DNA of 64,000 nt from positions 389,501 to 453,500 of the forward strand of contig NC_092570.1 in the NCBI RefSeq assembly GCF_037975245.1. The letters are read 5' to 3'. The position numbers and the translations under genes were made by a program. Source of the stretch: Apostichopus japonicus (taxonomy: Eukaryota; Echinodermata; Holothuroidea; Aspidochirotida; Stichopodidae). Under the pieces are notes generated by a model. It saw nothing but the letters and a program-made list of their open reading frames with translations, was not told where the DNA came from and ran no database searches. The number at the start of each line of letters is the position of its first letter. Positions within the stretch are counted from its first letter, which is position 1. Shown piece by piece: positions 24,409 through 36,908 of this stretch.

Positions 24409-27400
24409 ATGTTCCACAGCAAAGAAAATAACCGGGAATGGCGTTTCTTTGTTATCCTCATGATATGTACAACATTAATTGATCATGGAGGTAAGAATTT
24501 GATTAACTTATATACTTTAAGTCACTAATTGTATTTCATTAATTGTATTACTACTGATGTTTCTGTATATTAAACAACAGACCAGTGTTGGATTGGCTTA
24601 CCGGTTGACCGGTTTAGCAGCTCGGAAGGACTGGTGCGCCGCTGGGTCCGAGGTGTCGATAATTTGTGTTAGTAGGGATTAGGGGGGGGGGGGGTCGAAG
24701 CTAGTTATGTCACTGGTGGAGGGAGCGCTATGACCTGTTTCTTGGGGGTTACATGAGAACATCAAATGGTTGTAGTTAGTAAACTACGCAGAACATTGAA
24801 AATTAAAAGTAGCTGTCTTGGTTTTGATATCCAGTTTACCTCAACTGTTTCCGAATATTTAAAAAGTGGTGTGTCTATATTCAAATCAAGACGACCTTAT
24901 ATATGAAACGAAATGAATGTTAATAAATAAGTAGTTAATGGATTCATTCGGCTCATCAACATCCACATCCACAAACAAAGGGTTTCATGTCAACTTTAGT
25001 TACTTTTTGGTGATTGTTGCAAAAGGAGTAGCTTAGATAGACAACCCAATTGAATAGGCTTTAGCACATACCTTGCTATGTTTGACGACATGAATTAAAC
25101 TTTTTGCCTGTTGATTATTTGTATATAGATGGCGTGTTGGGGTGGGGGAGGGGATAGATCTTGTTCAACTCAATAGCAAAATAGTCAGATTTCAAGTGAG
25201 TGTGAGGGACACTTTCCTACATTTGAGCACATGGACCACGCAAACCTCATTCAAATAAATTAACTAATACTGATAAAGAAAATGTCTAATTGGATTTTAA
25301 TCACTCCGATCATTACCTTTCAATTTGGTGGACCGGAAGTATCTAAATTTGATTTAAACTTTGATGACCTCGATAGGCTGCGTGGCAGTTATAGACACCG
25401 CCACGTAGAGAGCTTATTTTCTAGCTATTATTCTCAGAGGTATTTTATAAATTTAATAGTTTTGATGGAGGTTTCATTTTCGTCGAGACTGAAACCGTCG
25501 ACAATCCCTCACAAAATTACATTGTATTTACAAAGTCCAAGTACTTTGCAGGTTTTATAAAGCCATAAGTTCTTTCAAATATTTTACTGTCCAAATTATA
25601 GAGTTTTAGTCTTTTTAGTATCGAAACTTTTTGTGTAGCCTATTGTATTTTCTTGTTTACTTTATATGAGAACCATGCATACGATATTTATCACCATATT
25701 ACACGTTTTTATAAAGAAATAAAGAATTTTTTTTTGGTCATATACCTCCCAATGATTTACATACAATTGAGAGATGATCAAATATATAGGGAAAATTGAA
25801 CTTAAAAATTAAAAGAACGGGTATACAGGAAGCAATATGGGAGAAAGTGTCCATAGTAAATATAAATAAACATAACTTTTGAAAAGATGAAATATATTCA
25901 AATGATATTAGCTAGATAGTGATAGGCCTGTGCAGCTCCTCTGCGCATTTGCTATAATTACATCATTTCCGGTCGACGGATGTCACATGCATTAAATTGT
26001 AAGTGACATACGTATGTGAGTACATATATATAAATATATATGAAGTTGAAATATATGCAAATTCCGAGAATGCGAAAGTGTATATATTTAGATCATTACT
26101 ATTCTTACTAACTGCGTATACAGGTAATCTTGCATAGCTTTAAAATTGAAACTATAGAATTCGAAAGGAAAAATGATAGTGAAATTATTACTAAGTAGTT
26201 CATGCCTTGCTTAATTAATTTCATTTATAATTTCCTTGTTTCTGTCCGGGGACAAGAAAACATAGAAATCGAAAATAAGGCGATTTTTAAAATTAAAATT
26301 AAAACGAAGAGTTTTTCACCCAGTTATTCTCTAGTATTTTTTTCCTTCTTAATTTGTTTTTTCGTCTCTCGAATTTTCTCTCATTTCCCCCTTTGCCTTT
26401 AGTAAAGCCACGTGGCCTGCAAATTGGGTTCCGTGGGTATGGCAGAGTTAAAGGACGACTAACGCATAAGCAAAACAACTAAAATAAACGATTTAAATAT
26501 GCAACTATGCTGAACGCTGCAACAACCTTGAAATTTTCATCAGGGCCTCTTTCATTTATATCCTTGATTTCCCGGATCCGAAATACAACCATTCATCTCA
26601 TGTCAATCCGCAGGAAACAAAAACCATTCATCTCATGTTAATCCGCAGGAAACAAAACTCCATAGGGTTTCCTATAACCGGTTCATGGTCAAAACTACTT
26701 TCCAGGGCGTACCCCCACCCCCGCCCCTCTCCCATACCATCCCAAATCCACACGGACGCCTATATTACTCCACAATATTCTGATCCTCAGTCCTGTTTTT
26801 CAAAATCCATTGCTTGTTATTTTATCAAATTGTGTTAAAATATCACGTAAATATCTTTGGACATTTTTCTTAATCCCATTCTGTATTTCAGAATAGTAAT
26901 GAAACTGGACTATGTCTAGAAAATTATCGTGGGAAATATTATTTTGTATCATTTTTTGTTTTCATATCTATTTTTGATGCTCCTTTAACCTGAGGGAAGA
27001 GGCCAACTTTAAATGTGTCTGAAGCAGCATGAGTTATCCCGACAGTTTCATTTTATATTTGTTATAATAATTAAATAATAGTTAATATAATTTTATAATA
27101 TTCTCAGGCTACTAATTGTTACTGACTTAAAATCACAATATAGTTCATAAGCATAAATACTTAAGGCCAATGGTATTATTGGCCGAAAATTCGCGACCAT
27201 GCTCTAATATATATAGTCTCTCTCTCTCTCTGTCGACCATGCTCTAATATATATAGTCTCTCTCTCTGTGTCGACCATGCTCTAATATATATAGTCTCCC
27301 TCTCTCTGTCGACCATGCTCTAATATATATAGTCTCCCTCTCTCTGTCGACCATGCTCTAATATATATAGTCTCTCTCTCTCTGTCGACCATGCTCTAAT

Positions 27401-30400
27401 ATATATAGTCTCTCTCTCTCTCTGTCGACCATGCTCTAATATATATAGTCTCCCTCTCTCTGTCGACCATGCTCTAATATATATAGTCTAACTCTCTCTG
27501 TCGACCATGCTCTAATATATATAGTCTCTCTCTCTGTCGACCATGCTCTAATATATATAGTCTCTCTCTGTCGACCATGCTCTAATATATATAGTCTCTC
27601 TCTCTGTCGACCATGCTCTAATATATATAGTCTCTCTCTGTCGACCATGCTCTAATATATATAGTCTCTCTCTCTGTCGACCATGCTCTAATATATATAG
27701 TCTAACTCTCTCTGTCGACCATGCTCTAATATATATAGTCGCCCTCTCTCTGTCGACCATGCTCTAATATATATAGTCTCTCTCTGTCGACCATGCTCTA
27801 ATATATATAGTCTCTCTCTCTCTCTACTTCTCTCTCTTGGAATATTTCAGCATTTCTTCATCGCTACAACCGATAAAACAAGAAATTGCAGTTTATGTTA
27901 CCCTTAGTATTTATTTATTCACACTCGTGACAAATCAAATGTTGAGTATTTCTTCACATTCCTGACATGTTATATGTAGCTTTCCTTACATGTTATATGT
28001 ATCTTTCCACATTCCTCACATGTTATATGTATCTTTCCACATTCCTTATGGCATGTTATGTGTATCTTTCCACATTCCTTACATGTTATATGTATCTTTC
28101 CACATTCCTTACATGTTATATGTATCTTTCCACATTCCTTACATGTTATATGTATCTTTCCACATTCCTTATGGCATGTTATGTGTATCTTTCCATATTC
28201 CTTACATGTTATATGTATTTTTCCACATTCCTTATGGCATGTTATATGTATATTTCCATATTCCTCACGGCATGTTATATGTATCTTTCCACATTCCTTA
28301 CATGTTATATGTATATTTCCACATTCCTTATGGCATGTTATGTGTATCTTTCCATATTCCTTACATGTTATATGTATTTTTCCACATTCCTTACATGTTA
28401 TATGTATTTTTCCACATTCCTTACATGTTATATGTATCTTTCCACATTCCTTACATGTTATATGTATTTTTCCACATTCCTTACATGTTATATGTATTTT
28501 TCCACATTCCTTACATGTTATATGTATTTTTCCACATTCCTTACATGTTATATGTATATTTCCACATTCCTTACATGTTATATGTATTTTTCCACATTCC
28601 TTACATGTTATATGTATATTTCCACATTCCTTATGGCATGTTATGTGTATTTTTCCACATTCCTTACATGTTATATGTATATTTCCACATTCCTTACATG
28701 TTATATGTATCTTTCCACATTCCTTACATGTTATATGTATCTTTCCACATTCCTTACATGTTATATGTATATTTCCACATTCCTTACATGTTATATGTAT
28801 ATTTCCACATTCCTTACATGTTATATGTATATTTCCACATTCCTTATGGCATGTTATATGTATCTTTCCACATTCCTTATGGCATGTTATATGTATCTTT
28901 CCACATTCCTTACATGTTATATGTATATTTCCACATTCCTTACATGTTATATGTATATTTCCACATTCCTTATGGCATGTTATATGTATCTTTCCACATT
29001 CCTTATGGCATGTTATATGTATCTTTCCACATTCCTTACATGTTATATGTATATTTCCACATTCCTTACATGTTATATGTATATTTCCACATTCCTTACA
29101 TGTTATATGTATATTTCCACATTCCTTATGGCATGTTATATGTATCTTTCCACATTCCTTATGGCATGTTATATGTATCTTTCCACATTCCTTACATGTT
29201 ATATGTATATTTCCACATTCCTTACATGTTATATGTATATTTCCACATTCCTTATGGCATGTTATATGTATCTTTCCACATTCCTTATGGCATGTTATAT
29301 GTATCTTTCCACATTCCTTACATGTTATATGTATATTTCCACATTCCTTACATGTTATATGTATATTTCCACATTCCTTACATGTTATATGTATATTTCC
29401 ACATTCCTTATGGCATGTTATATGTATCTTTCCACATTCCTTATGGCATGTTATATGTATCTTTCCACATTCCTTACATGTTATATGTATATTTCCACAT
29501 TCCTTACATGTTATATGTATATTTCCACATTCCTTATGGCATGTTATATGTATCTTTCCACATTCCTTATGGCATGTTATATGTATCTTTCCACATTCCT
29601 TACATGTTATATGTATATTTCCACATTCCTTACATGTTATATGTATATTTCCACATTCCTTACATGTTATATGTATATTTCCACATTCCTTATGGCATGT
29701 TATATGTATCTTTCCACATTCCTTATGGCATGTTATATGTATCTTTCCACATTCCTTACATGTTATATGTATATTTCCACATTCCTTACATGTTATATGT
29801 ATATTTCCACATTCCTTATGGCATGTTATATGTATCTTTCCACATTCCTTATGGCATGTTATATGTATCTTTCCACATTCCTTACATGTTATATGTATAT
29901 TTCCACATTCCTTACATGTTATATGTATATTTCCACATTCCTTATGGCATGTTATATGTATCTTTCCACATTCCTTATGGCATGTTATATGTATCTTTCC
30001 ACATTCCTTACATGTTATATGTATCTTTCCACATTCCCTACGTTCTACCAGTAGAAATAGATGCGGTTTATTATCTTTCCTGTTTGGTATACCCAGACTC
30101 GTACTCATATTCAGGATTCATCTGCTTTGCTTCGGTTCTCGCACCATTGGATTTTTTACTCGTACTCGGTGTATTTTGAACTAGAATAGTCACAGATTGA
30201 TAGAGATAGTTTATAGACGTAGTATAGGCCTATATACTAGTAATCGCCCCTATAGCATTGTACTCGCATTGGTACTCATACTTGTACCGGCACTCATCGT
30301 ACCGTACTATAATAAGGAGACCTCATACTTGTACCCGCACTCATCGCACTACAAGGAGACCTCATACTTGTACCGGCACTCATCGTACTATAATAAGGAG

Positions 30401-33400
30401 ACCTCATACTTGTACCCGCACTCATCGTACTATAATAAGGAGACCTCATACTTGTACCGGCACTCATCGTACTATAATAAGGGGACCTCATACTTGTACC
30501 CGCACTCATCGTACTATAATAAGGAGACCTCTTACTTGTACCCGCACTCATCGTACTATAATAAGGAGACCTCATACTTGTAACGGCACTCATCGTACTA
30601 TAATAAGGAGACCTCATACTTGTACCCGCACTCATCGTACTATAATAAGGAGACCTCATACTTGTACCCGCACTCATCGAACTATAATGAGGAGACCTCA
30701 TACTTGTACCGGCACTCATCGTACTATAATAAGGAGACCTCATACTTGTACCGGCACTCATCGTACTATAATAAGGAGACCTCATACTTGTACCCGCACT
30801 CATCGTACTATAATAAGGAGACCTCATACTTGTACCGGCACTCATCGTACTATAATAAGGAGACCTCATACTTGTATCCGCACTCATCCCATAATACTAA
30901 TAAGGAGACCTCATACTTATACCAGTACTCTATAGTACTACGAATCGAGTGATTCCTCCACCAGATTGTGCATTTTTATATTATTTTGGACGACATATTT
31001 ATTTTTCAAAGTTTTACCAACTTTCCGAGTATCATTCGAAATAAGATATCTCGATTGATTAAAGATACCTTACTTGAGTAATTCACTGAATCAATCGAGT
31101 TAAATAAGCGAGTTTTTTTCATATCTGAAACCTGGGTGTAGCAGGTTAATTGCCTGGCTAATGACTATATTGTTCGTCTTTTTAGTATCGCATAAGGTAT
31201 CGAAAGCTTGATCAATAAAATGCTTCAAATTAATAGTGTTACTTCAACTGAATTTATCGCACTTTCATTATTCTAAAAATCTAAAAATTCCGATTGAGTA
31301 TGGTAAGGGTTTAACCTATATGGAAAGTGACGCAGGCAACCGCAAGGGTATTATAAAGGTGGAGGATGTGGCCCTACAGTCGTTAAAGCTGACATCATGT
31401 AGGGGAGGGGGATCTGGAAGTCCTCTGCCAGAACAAGTACGTAAAACGGTGGCGCAAGGGGGTGGGGTCCTCCCCTCCCCTCCTCACCACATACACACAC
31501 AGTCAGCAGAAGGGAAACGGTTGAGTCGGGGGATATCTTACATTCATCCGGGGTATACTAGACCACTGGTATACGGGTATAGGTCCCATTTCAACCTTAC
31601 ACAAAGTCAAGAGTATTAATAATTACCACAACACAATATATATATAATACCCAACACACGATTAATATACAACACAATACATAATCTGCATAAAGCCATC
31701 CTTCAATGCAATAATAAAGAGTAGCAATTTTCAGTAATATTGTCAGAAAATTTGAAGCTACCGTCGGTTTGCCTAAAGTTTATTTTATATCAAAGTACCA
31801 CTTGACAAAATTTAAGCGTTTAACTTCTTCGGGCTTTTATATAATTTTCATTCTTTTTCCCCATACCATATAGATTCGATGAATGTTCCTTCAAGCTTTA
31901 CCCCAAGTACAGCGGATGGGGTATTCGTTTATACAGAAGATACAAACCCAGGCATTAATGACTTTTCAACAACTGGACCGCAGACCAAGCCGAAGAAGAC
32001 AATAAAACCATCGCACGCCACGACTATTGGAACAACAGATGCACTGCGTACATCGGCTGAGATGCCAACAACTGGACCGCAGACCAAGCCGAAGAAGACT
32101 ACAAAACCATCGCAAACCACGACTATTGGAACAACAGATGCACTGCGTACATCGGCTGAGATGCCAACAACTGGACCGCAGACCAAGCCGAAGAAGACTA
32201 CAAAACCATCGCAAACCACGACTATTGGAACAACAGATGCACTGCGTACATCGGCTGAGATGCCAACAACTGGACCGCAGACCAAGGCGAAGAAGACAAT
32301 AAAACCATCGCAAACCACGACTATTGGAACAACAGATGCACTGCGTACATCGGCTACAAAACCATCGCAAACCACGACTATTGGAACAACAGATGCACTG
32401 CGTACATCGGCTACAAAACCATCGCAAACCACGACTATTGGAACAACAGATGCACTGCATACATCGGCTGCGATGCCAACAACTGGACCGCAGACCAAGC
32501 CGAAGAAGACTACAAAACCATCGGAAACCACGACTATTGGAACGACAGATGCACTGCATACATCGGCTGCGATGCCAACAACTGGACCGCAGACCAAGCC
32601 GAAGAAGACTACAAAACCATCGCAAACAACGACTATTGGAACAACAGATGCACTGCGTACATCGGCTGAGATGCCAACAACTGGACCGCAGACCAAGCCG
32701 AAGAAGACTACAAAACCAGCGCAAGCCACGACTATTGCAACAACAGATGCACTGCGTACATCGACTGAGATGCCAACAGCGCAACCCCCAAGTCCTCAAA
32801 CTATGAATAAGTTTAACTTTACACAGAATGGTACAAGTTGCATCCTGGAAAATATTTCCGCAAAGTTTAGCTTACATAATGAAACGACTAACGTAAGTGT
32901 CCTTTATCTATATGTTTCGAATGTTGAAGTTGATGGCTTAAAAAAATGGCTGAAACTGTTCTTTTATGTCAAGCCTATAGATTGCACTGGATGGATTCTA
33001 CGGAATTGAAATTACAGTGATAATCATTTGTAGGAATAAGACGGTGAATAACTCGGTACTGAAACCACATTACCTTAATAACTTTTGAAACAATTGATGG
33101 GAATGGAACAATACGAGACCAGGTTTCATTCCAGAAATTCAAACTTATAAGCTTTTTACATCACAGTGGAGATTTGTATGTCACTGTGGATGACTCAGAC
33201 ATTGTAGACAGATATACAACTAACTTTATTTCATCAATAAGTCGGTAATCAAGATTTTTAAACTTGAAGTAATCCTTCCAAAGCAATCTTTACATGCGGG
33301 TGTTATAGCATTGATAAGCCCCTAGGGCGTACTCCAGAAAATTTGAACTTATGCATCATCATATTTGAACATGAAGTGCTCGAAACTAAAATATTACCAC

Positions 33401-36400
33401 CGTTCAAAATTATGTCATTAAAACAGTAAATGCATTTCTTGATCCAATGTCGGTAAAACACCGATTTCTTTATAAATCGTAATCAAACCATTGTTCCAAA
33501 TAAGTTGAAGAATAGTTAGTCTTTGATCAATAGCAAATGTCTCAATAAATTAGTAGATAACGTATTGATGAAATGCGTTAAAAGCATCCTTCCAAAGGTG
33601 ATTTGTAATCACACCAGCAGCTTGTTTGGACAACTAATCACCGTTTATAAGCATATCATGAACTAAAACATTTCTTTCCAGTACTGTTGTCGAATAGACG
33701 ACATAAACATGTAACTTGCAGAGTAATAATATTTTTAAAAGTAACGTTCATTTTCAGACCGCCATCTGCATATAATCACGAATCACTTGCATCCTACTTA
33801 TACGCTCAGGCTGATTTTTCCATACAAAGTTATAAAAATAGAAAATTGATTTCATTCAAAATGTCGAGGTCAAAAGCATGCTCTTAGAAAGATCAATTCT
33901 CAGTTTAGCATGCATAATTAATAAGATCATTCGTTCGATGTCGAAATATCATTTTTCTTTATGCGAACATGTTGGAAGTGTCAATATTTTTGTTTATAAT
34001 TTAATAGACTACTTCGTTGACTGAGATGACCAACGCTATCGTAGATACTAATCGCAGCCAATGTGGTATCAAAACCTCGAAGAAGGAAGCCATTTTAACT
34101 GTCTCCTGGAAGTCACCTTTTGGAGGCAACAACTCTCTTGCTCAAAAGTTTTCCGTTGATGGAAATTACTATTATCTTTCAGATTACAGCGTGTCCTTGG
34201 TTATTAACGTTAATAAAGGTGGAGTGGATTAGTAACTTCAGATCAGTTTTAATGTTAAAGTTAATTTCACCTGAAATAATAAATATTCGTACAAAGCAAT
34301 CTAAAAATTCATATTCACGAGGTATCTGTTTGAATGTGGATTATATATTAATGTAAGTTAAAAATCCGGCCAGCTGTTCCTTAATTTCATAGCAAGGATA
34401 CTAAGAATAGTGATATCATAGCAAGGATAGTGATAGCATAGAGAGAATAGTGATATCATAGTGAGAATAGTGATAACAGAGAGAGGGTAGTAATATAATA
34501 GAGGGAATAGTGGTATCAAAGTGAGAATAGTGATATCATAGAGAGGATAGTGATATCATAGAGAGGATAGTGATATCATAGAGAGGATAGTGGTATCAGA
34601 GTGAGAAAAGGGATAGAGAAGATAGTGGTGTCATAGAGAGGATAGTGGTGTCATAGAGAGGATCGATAGTGATAGAGAGGGTAGTGATATCATAGAGAGG
34701 ATAGTGGTGTCATAGAGAGGATAGTGACATCATAGAGAGGATAGTGGTAGAGAGGATAGTGATATCATAGAGAGGATAGTGGTGTCATAGAGAGGATAGT
34801 GACATCATAGAGAGGATAGTGGTAGAGAGGATAGTGATATCATAGAATGGATAGTGGTGTCATAGAGAGGATCGATAGTGATAGAGAGGGTAGTGATATC
34901 ATAGAGAGGATAGTGGTGTCATAGAGAGGATAGTGACATCATAGAGAGGATAGTGGTAGAGAGGATAGTGGTAGAGAGGATAGTGATATCATAGAATGGA
35001 TAGTGGTGTCATAGAGAGGATCGATAGTGATAGAGAGGGTAGTGATATCATAGAGAGGATAGTGGTGTCATAGAGAGGATAGTGACATCATAGAGAGGAT
35101 AGTGGTAGAGAGGATAGTGATATCATAGAATGGATAGTGGTGTCATAGAGAGGATAGTGGTGTCATAGAGAGGATAGTGACATCATAGTGCAAATAACTC
35201 ATCAACGTCATACTGCAAAACGTCAAACAAAAACGTATTACAAATGAAGTTTAGGGCAGGTCGGATGTCCTTTCTTAATGAATTTACCTATTGAAACCAA
35301 AGTTTCAATCTGGTCAAAACGGTTGGGAAAGAAGTTCAATATACCAGCTTCTCCGGTGATTTCACAAGGGATAAAGCATCATATTTCTAACATCTTTGCA
35401 AACAGTTGTTGGAGAAAAATCGTGTAAAAACATGTAAAGTATGACATCAAAGAAGCCGTATTCTGCACCAAGTTTCTCCAAACTTTAAAATATATATGAT
35501 ATCCCTCACTTTTTGGTAAAACTTGAGGCAGTGGCGTAGGAAGGTACTTTTGAGTGGGGGGCTGAAGACTGATGGCCGGCCTGGGGAGGGGTCTAAGGGG
35601 TCCCCCTCCCCCTTTGGAATTTTTTGCATTTCCAGGTGGCCTCAGATGCAATTTGGTGCAATATAGCACACTTCAACACCCACTCCATTTTGTAAACTTA
35701 ATTTTGTATTTTCACCTGGCCTTAGATGCAATTTGGTGCTCCAAATGAGATTTTTTTTCTCATTTGGAAATGAAAAAGGGGTTTTCTGACTTGCGGAGCG
35801 GGGGGGGCGGAATGATACTTCCGCCCTCCACATTTTTCACTGGGGGGCTGGCGCCCCCCCCCCCCAGCCCCCCGGTTCCTACGCCCTTGACTTGAGGCAA
35901 TTGTTTGGGCAACATACATTTATCCTTTGATTATGATTATTTTTTTCTTCCGTAGACATTTTGAATGCTAGTGCAACCGTAGAGGACAAGGATACCTTTC
36001 GGACGCCCTTTGGGAAATCTTTAATATGTGATCGTGGTACAAATATAACATACAAAAGAACTGATTCGCAAATCACATTGCGTCTTTACGATGTTAAACT
36101 GCAAGCGTTTGATGCTGGGAAAGATTTTAGTGACGGTAAGTTGTATATTTCTGCTTTCTTCGTTACATTTGCAGCATCGCTCCACCTTAATCACCCCATT
36201 CCAATACATTCAAAGCCTAAGCGATAGTCACTCCATATGTTCATTAGATCACAAAAGAAGCGGGACCATTCGCTGACCCACTCCGAGTGATGATCTACAA
36301 TATACGAGAGATCATTCGCGGTCTGTAAACAAAGTTAATAGACGGAGAATGCTTTAGGAGTAAGCTGAATAGCAACTTGATCATCTGTAATTGTACGAGC

Positions 36401-36908
36401 TAGTCTGTATATTATAAATGTAGACATTTGCGGAATACTTAATACGTACTGATCTTACTCTCCCTCCTAATCCTCTTCTAATTCCAGGTCGAAATGAAAC
36501 TGAAAATCACATCTTCGGTGGATGTTGTATCATTTTCAGTCAAGATACTCTGTTTCACACTGTAACGCAACTGTTTGTATTTTGGTGACAATAACCCAAC
36601 AGTTTTAACAAACGTCGACCGCATGTTACTCAAAATTAAAAATCAATTTGTTAATCAGTCGAAGTGGAAAGAGATCCCGTAGCTTTACTTCTTACTGTGA
36701 TCTATTCATATTTAGTGTCCGTTTCTTAGCTTCTGTTTAATTGTTTTCTTTAACAGATCGATACGAATGCCCAAAGAAGAATAGCCAAGTATACCTCATT
36801 GTGGTCATACTTTTCGGCGTTACTGTCCTCGTTGCTTTAATGCTGGCGATCTTTGTTTACCGACGTAACACTGAGCACACCAGGCAAGGTTATGGATCGA
36901 TGCAATGA
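24409..36908 (+). CDS. LAMP-family membrane glycoprotein with repetitive stalk (LAMP-A, CD68-like layout)
   Basis: Predicted type I glycoprotein of late endosomes/lysosomes. Exons: 24409-24490, 31874-32892, 34008-34218, 35956-36135, 36757-36908; 1644 nt, 547 aa. Exon 1 encodes a signal peptide (VILMICTTLI core) and ends in phase 1. Exon 2 encodes a Thr/Pro/Lys stalk with 33-residue tandem repeats (about residues 60-335), then the start of a single LAMP domain. The domain has the four expected cysteines in two pairs: TSC(ILE) with SQCG, and LICD with YECP. The YYYLSDYSVSL and ITLRLYDVKLQAFD segments resemble LAMP beta strands. The transmembrane segment is about 509-532. The 15-residue tail contains GYGSM (542-546), a GYxx(hydrophobic) sorting signal. 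One LAMP domain after a mucin-like stalk matches CD68/macrosialin or LAMP3 rather than LAMP1/2. The exon 3 donor (AAAG|GTGGAG) is weak. Confidence 0.8.
27193..27830. repeat. Minisatellite, 37-40-bp unit, 17 copies
   Basis: Each unit has a constant part, GTCGACCATGCTCTAATATA, followed by TATAGTC, and a variable (CT)n microsatellite. Copies therefore differ mainly in CT length. I counted 17 copies of the GACCATGCTCTAA core. It lies in LAMP-A intron 1. Confidence 0.9.
27961..30040. repeat. 30/33-bp satellite with a 282-bp higher-order repeat
   Basis: About 2.1 kb of a unit with core ACATGTTATATGTATCTTTC. It occurs in a 30-bp form (L) and a 33-bp form with an inserted TGG (W). From about 28843 the units follow the order WWLL-WWLLL, repeated. 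The starts of the WW pairs at 28843, 28969, 29125, 29251 and 29407 are spaced 126, 156, 126 and 156 bp, giving a 282-bp higher-order period. Four long open frames on both strands here are products of the 3-divisible unit, not genes. Confidence 0.93.
30260..30936. repeat. 42-bp minisatellite, about 15 copies
   Basis: The unit contains ACTATAATAAGGAGACCTCA followed by TACTTGTACC(C/G)GCACTCATC. Copies are highly alike except for a C/G switch, with degenerate edge copies. It lies in LAMP-A intron 1. Open frames on both strands reflect the 3-divisible length only. Confidence 0.9.
31965..32790 (+). repeat. Coding 99-bp minisatellite (LAMP-A stalk)
   Basis: Within LAMP-A exon 2, a 33-codon unit is repeated about seven times, with two truncated 19-codon copies (around 32355-32460) between full ones. 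Each unit reads TTGPQTKPKKTTKPSQ, then TTTIGTTDALRTSAEMP, with few changes. The array is in frame and has no stop. It is rich in Thr/Pro/Ser, so it probably forms an O-glycosylated extended stalk. The regular KPKK clusters are unusual for a mucin stretch. Confidence 0.9.
32893..34007 (+). other. Intron 2 of LAMP-A
   Basis: Phase-0 intron between AAC|GTAAGT and TTTAATAG. It is AT-rich unique sequence; no repeats or exons were recognised. Confidence 0.6.
34384..35195. repeat. Degenerate AGAGGATAGTG minisatellite
   Basis: About 0.8 kb built from short units such as CATAGAGAGGATAGTGATAT. They are arranged in a longer block of roughly 160-170 bp marked by GGATCGATAGTG, which recurs near 34661, 34870 and 35018. 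It lies in LAMP-A intron 3, starting about 165 bp after the exon 3 donor. Confidence 0.85.
35531..35889. mobile_element. MITE with 10-bp target-site duplication
   Basis: The element begins GTGGCGTAGGAA and ends TTCCTACGCCCTTG, so GGCGTAGGAA is inverted at the ends. G-rich (left) and C-rich (right) subterminal tracts follow. The direct repeat ACTTGAGGCA flanks it at 35521-35530 and 35890-35899. Inside, a block containing TTAGATGCAATTTGGTGC is duplicated in tandem (about 35640 and 35720). It lies in LAMP-A intron 3, ending about 55 bp before exon 4. No open frame of its own was recognised. Confidence 0.78.

Larger units (their letters stand above)
24491..31873 (+). other. Intron 1 of LAMP-A (7.4 kb)
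   Basis: Runs from G|GTAAGA to CATATAG. The first 2.7 kb are AT-rich unique sequence. The rest is dominated by three tandem arrays (27193-27830, 27961-30040, 30260-30936). The remaining stretch up to 31873 is unique. The open frames inside the arrays exist because the units are multiples of three; no additional exon was recognised. Confidence 0.6.

Noticed and set aside
25282-25560. 92-codon open frame in LAMP-A intron 1
   Set aside because: No domain, atypical composition, no splice sites that would join it in phase to the LAMP-A exons.
27193-27830. CRISPR-like appearance of regularly repeated blocks
   Set aside because: The variable parts are CT microsatellites rather than unique spacers, and the context is a eukaryotic intron.
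27967-30184. Four 695-729-codon open frames on both strands
   Set aside because: They are produced by a 30/33-bp tandem repeat without stops; overlapping frames on both strands encode unrelated repetitive peptides, and there is no domain or start context.
30197-30952. Open frames on both strands in the 42-bp array
   Set aside because: Same artefact of a 3-divisible tandem unit.
31929-32806. Other-frame and minus-strand frames over the LAMP-A stalk
   Set aside because: Shadows of the real exon 2 frame, which alone joins to the signal peptide and LAMP domain exons in phase.
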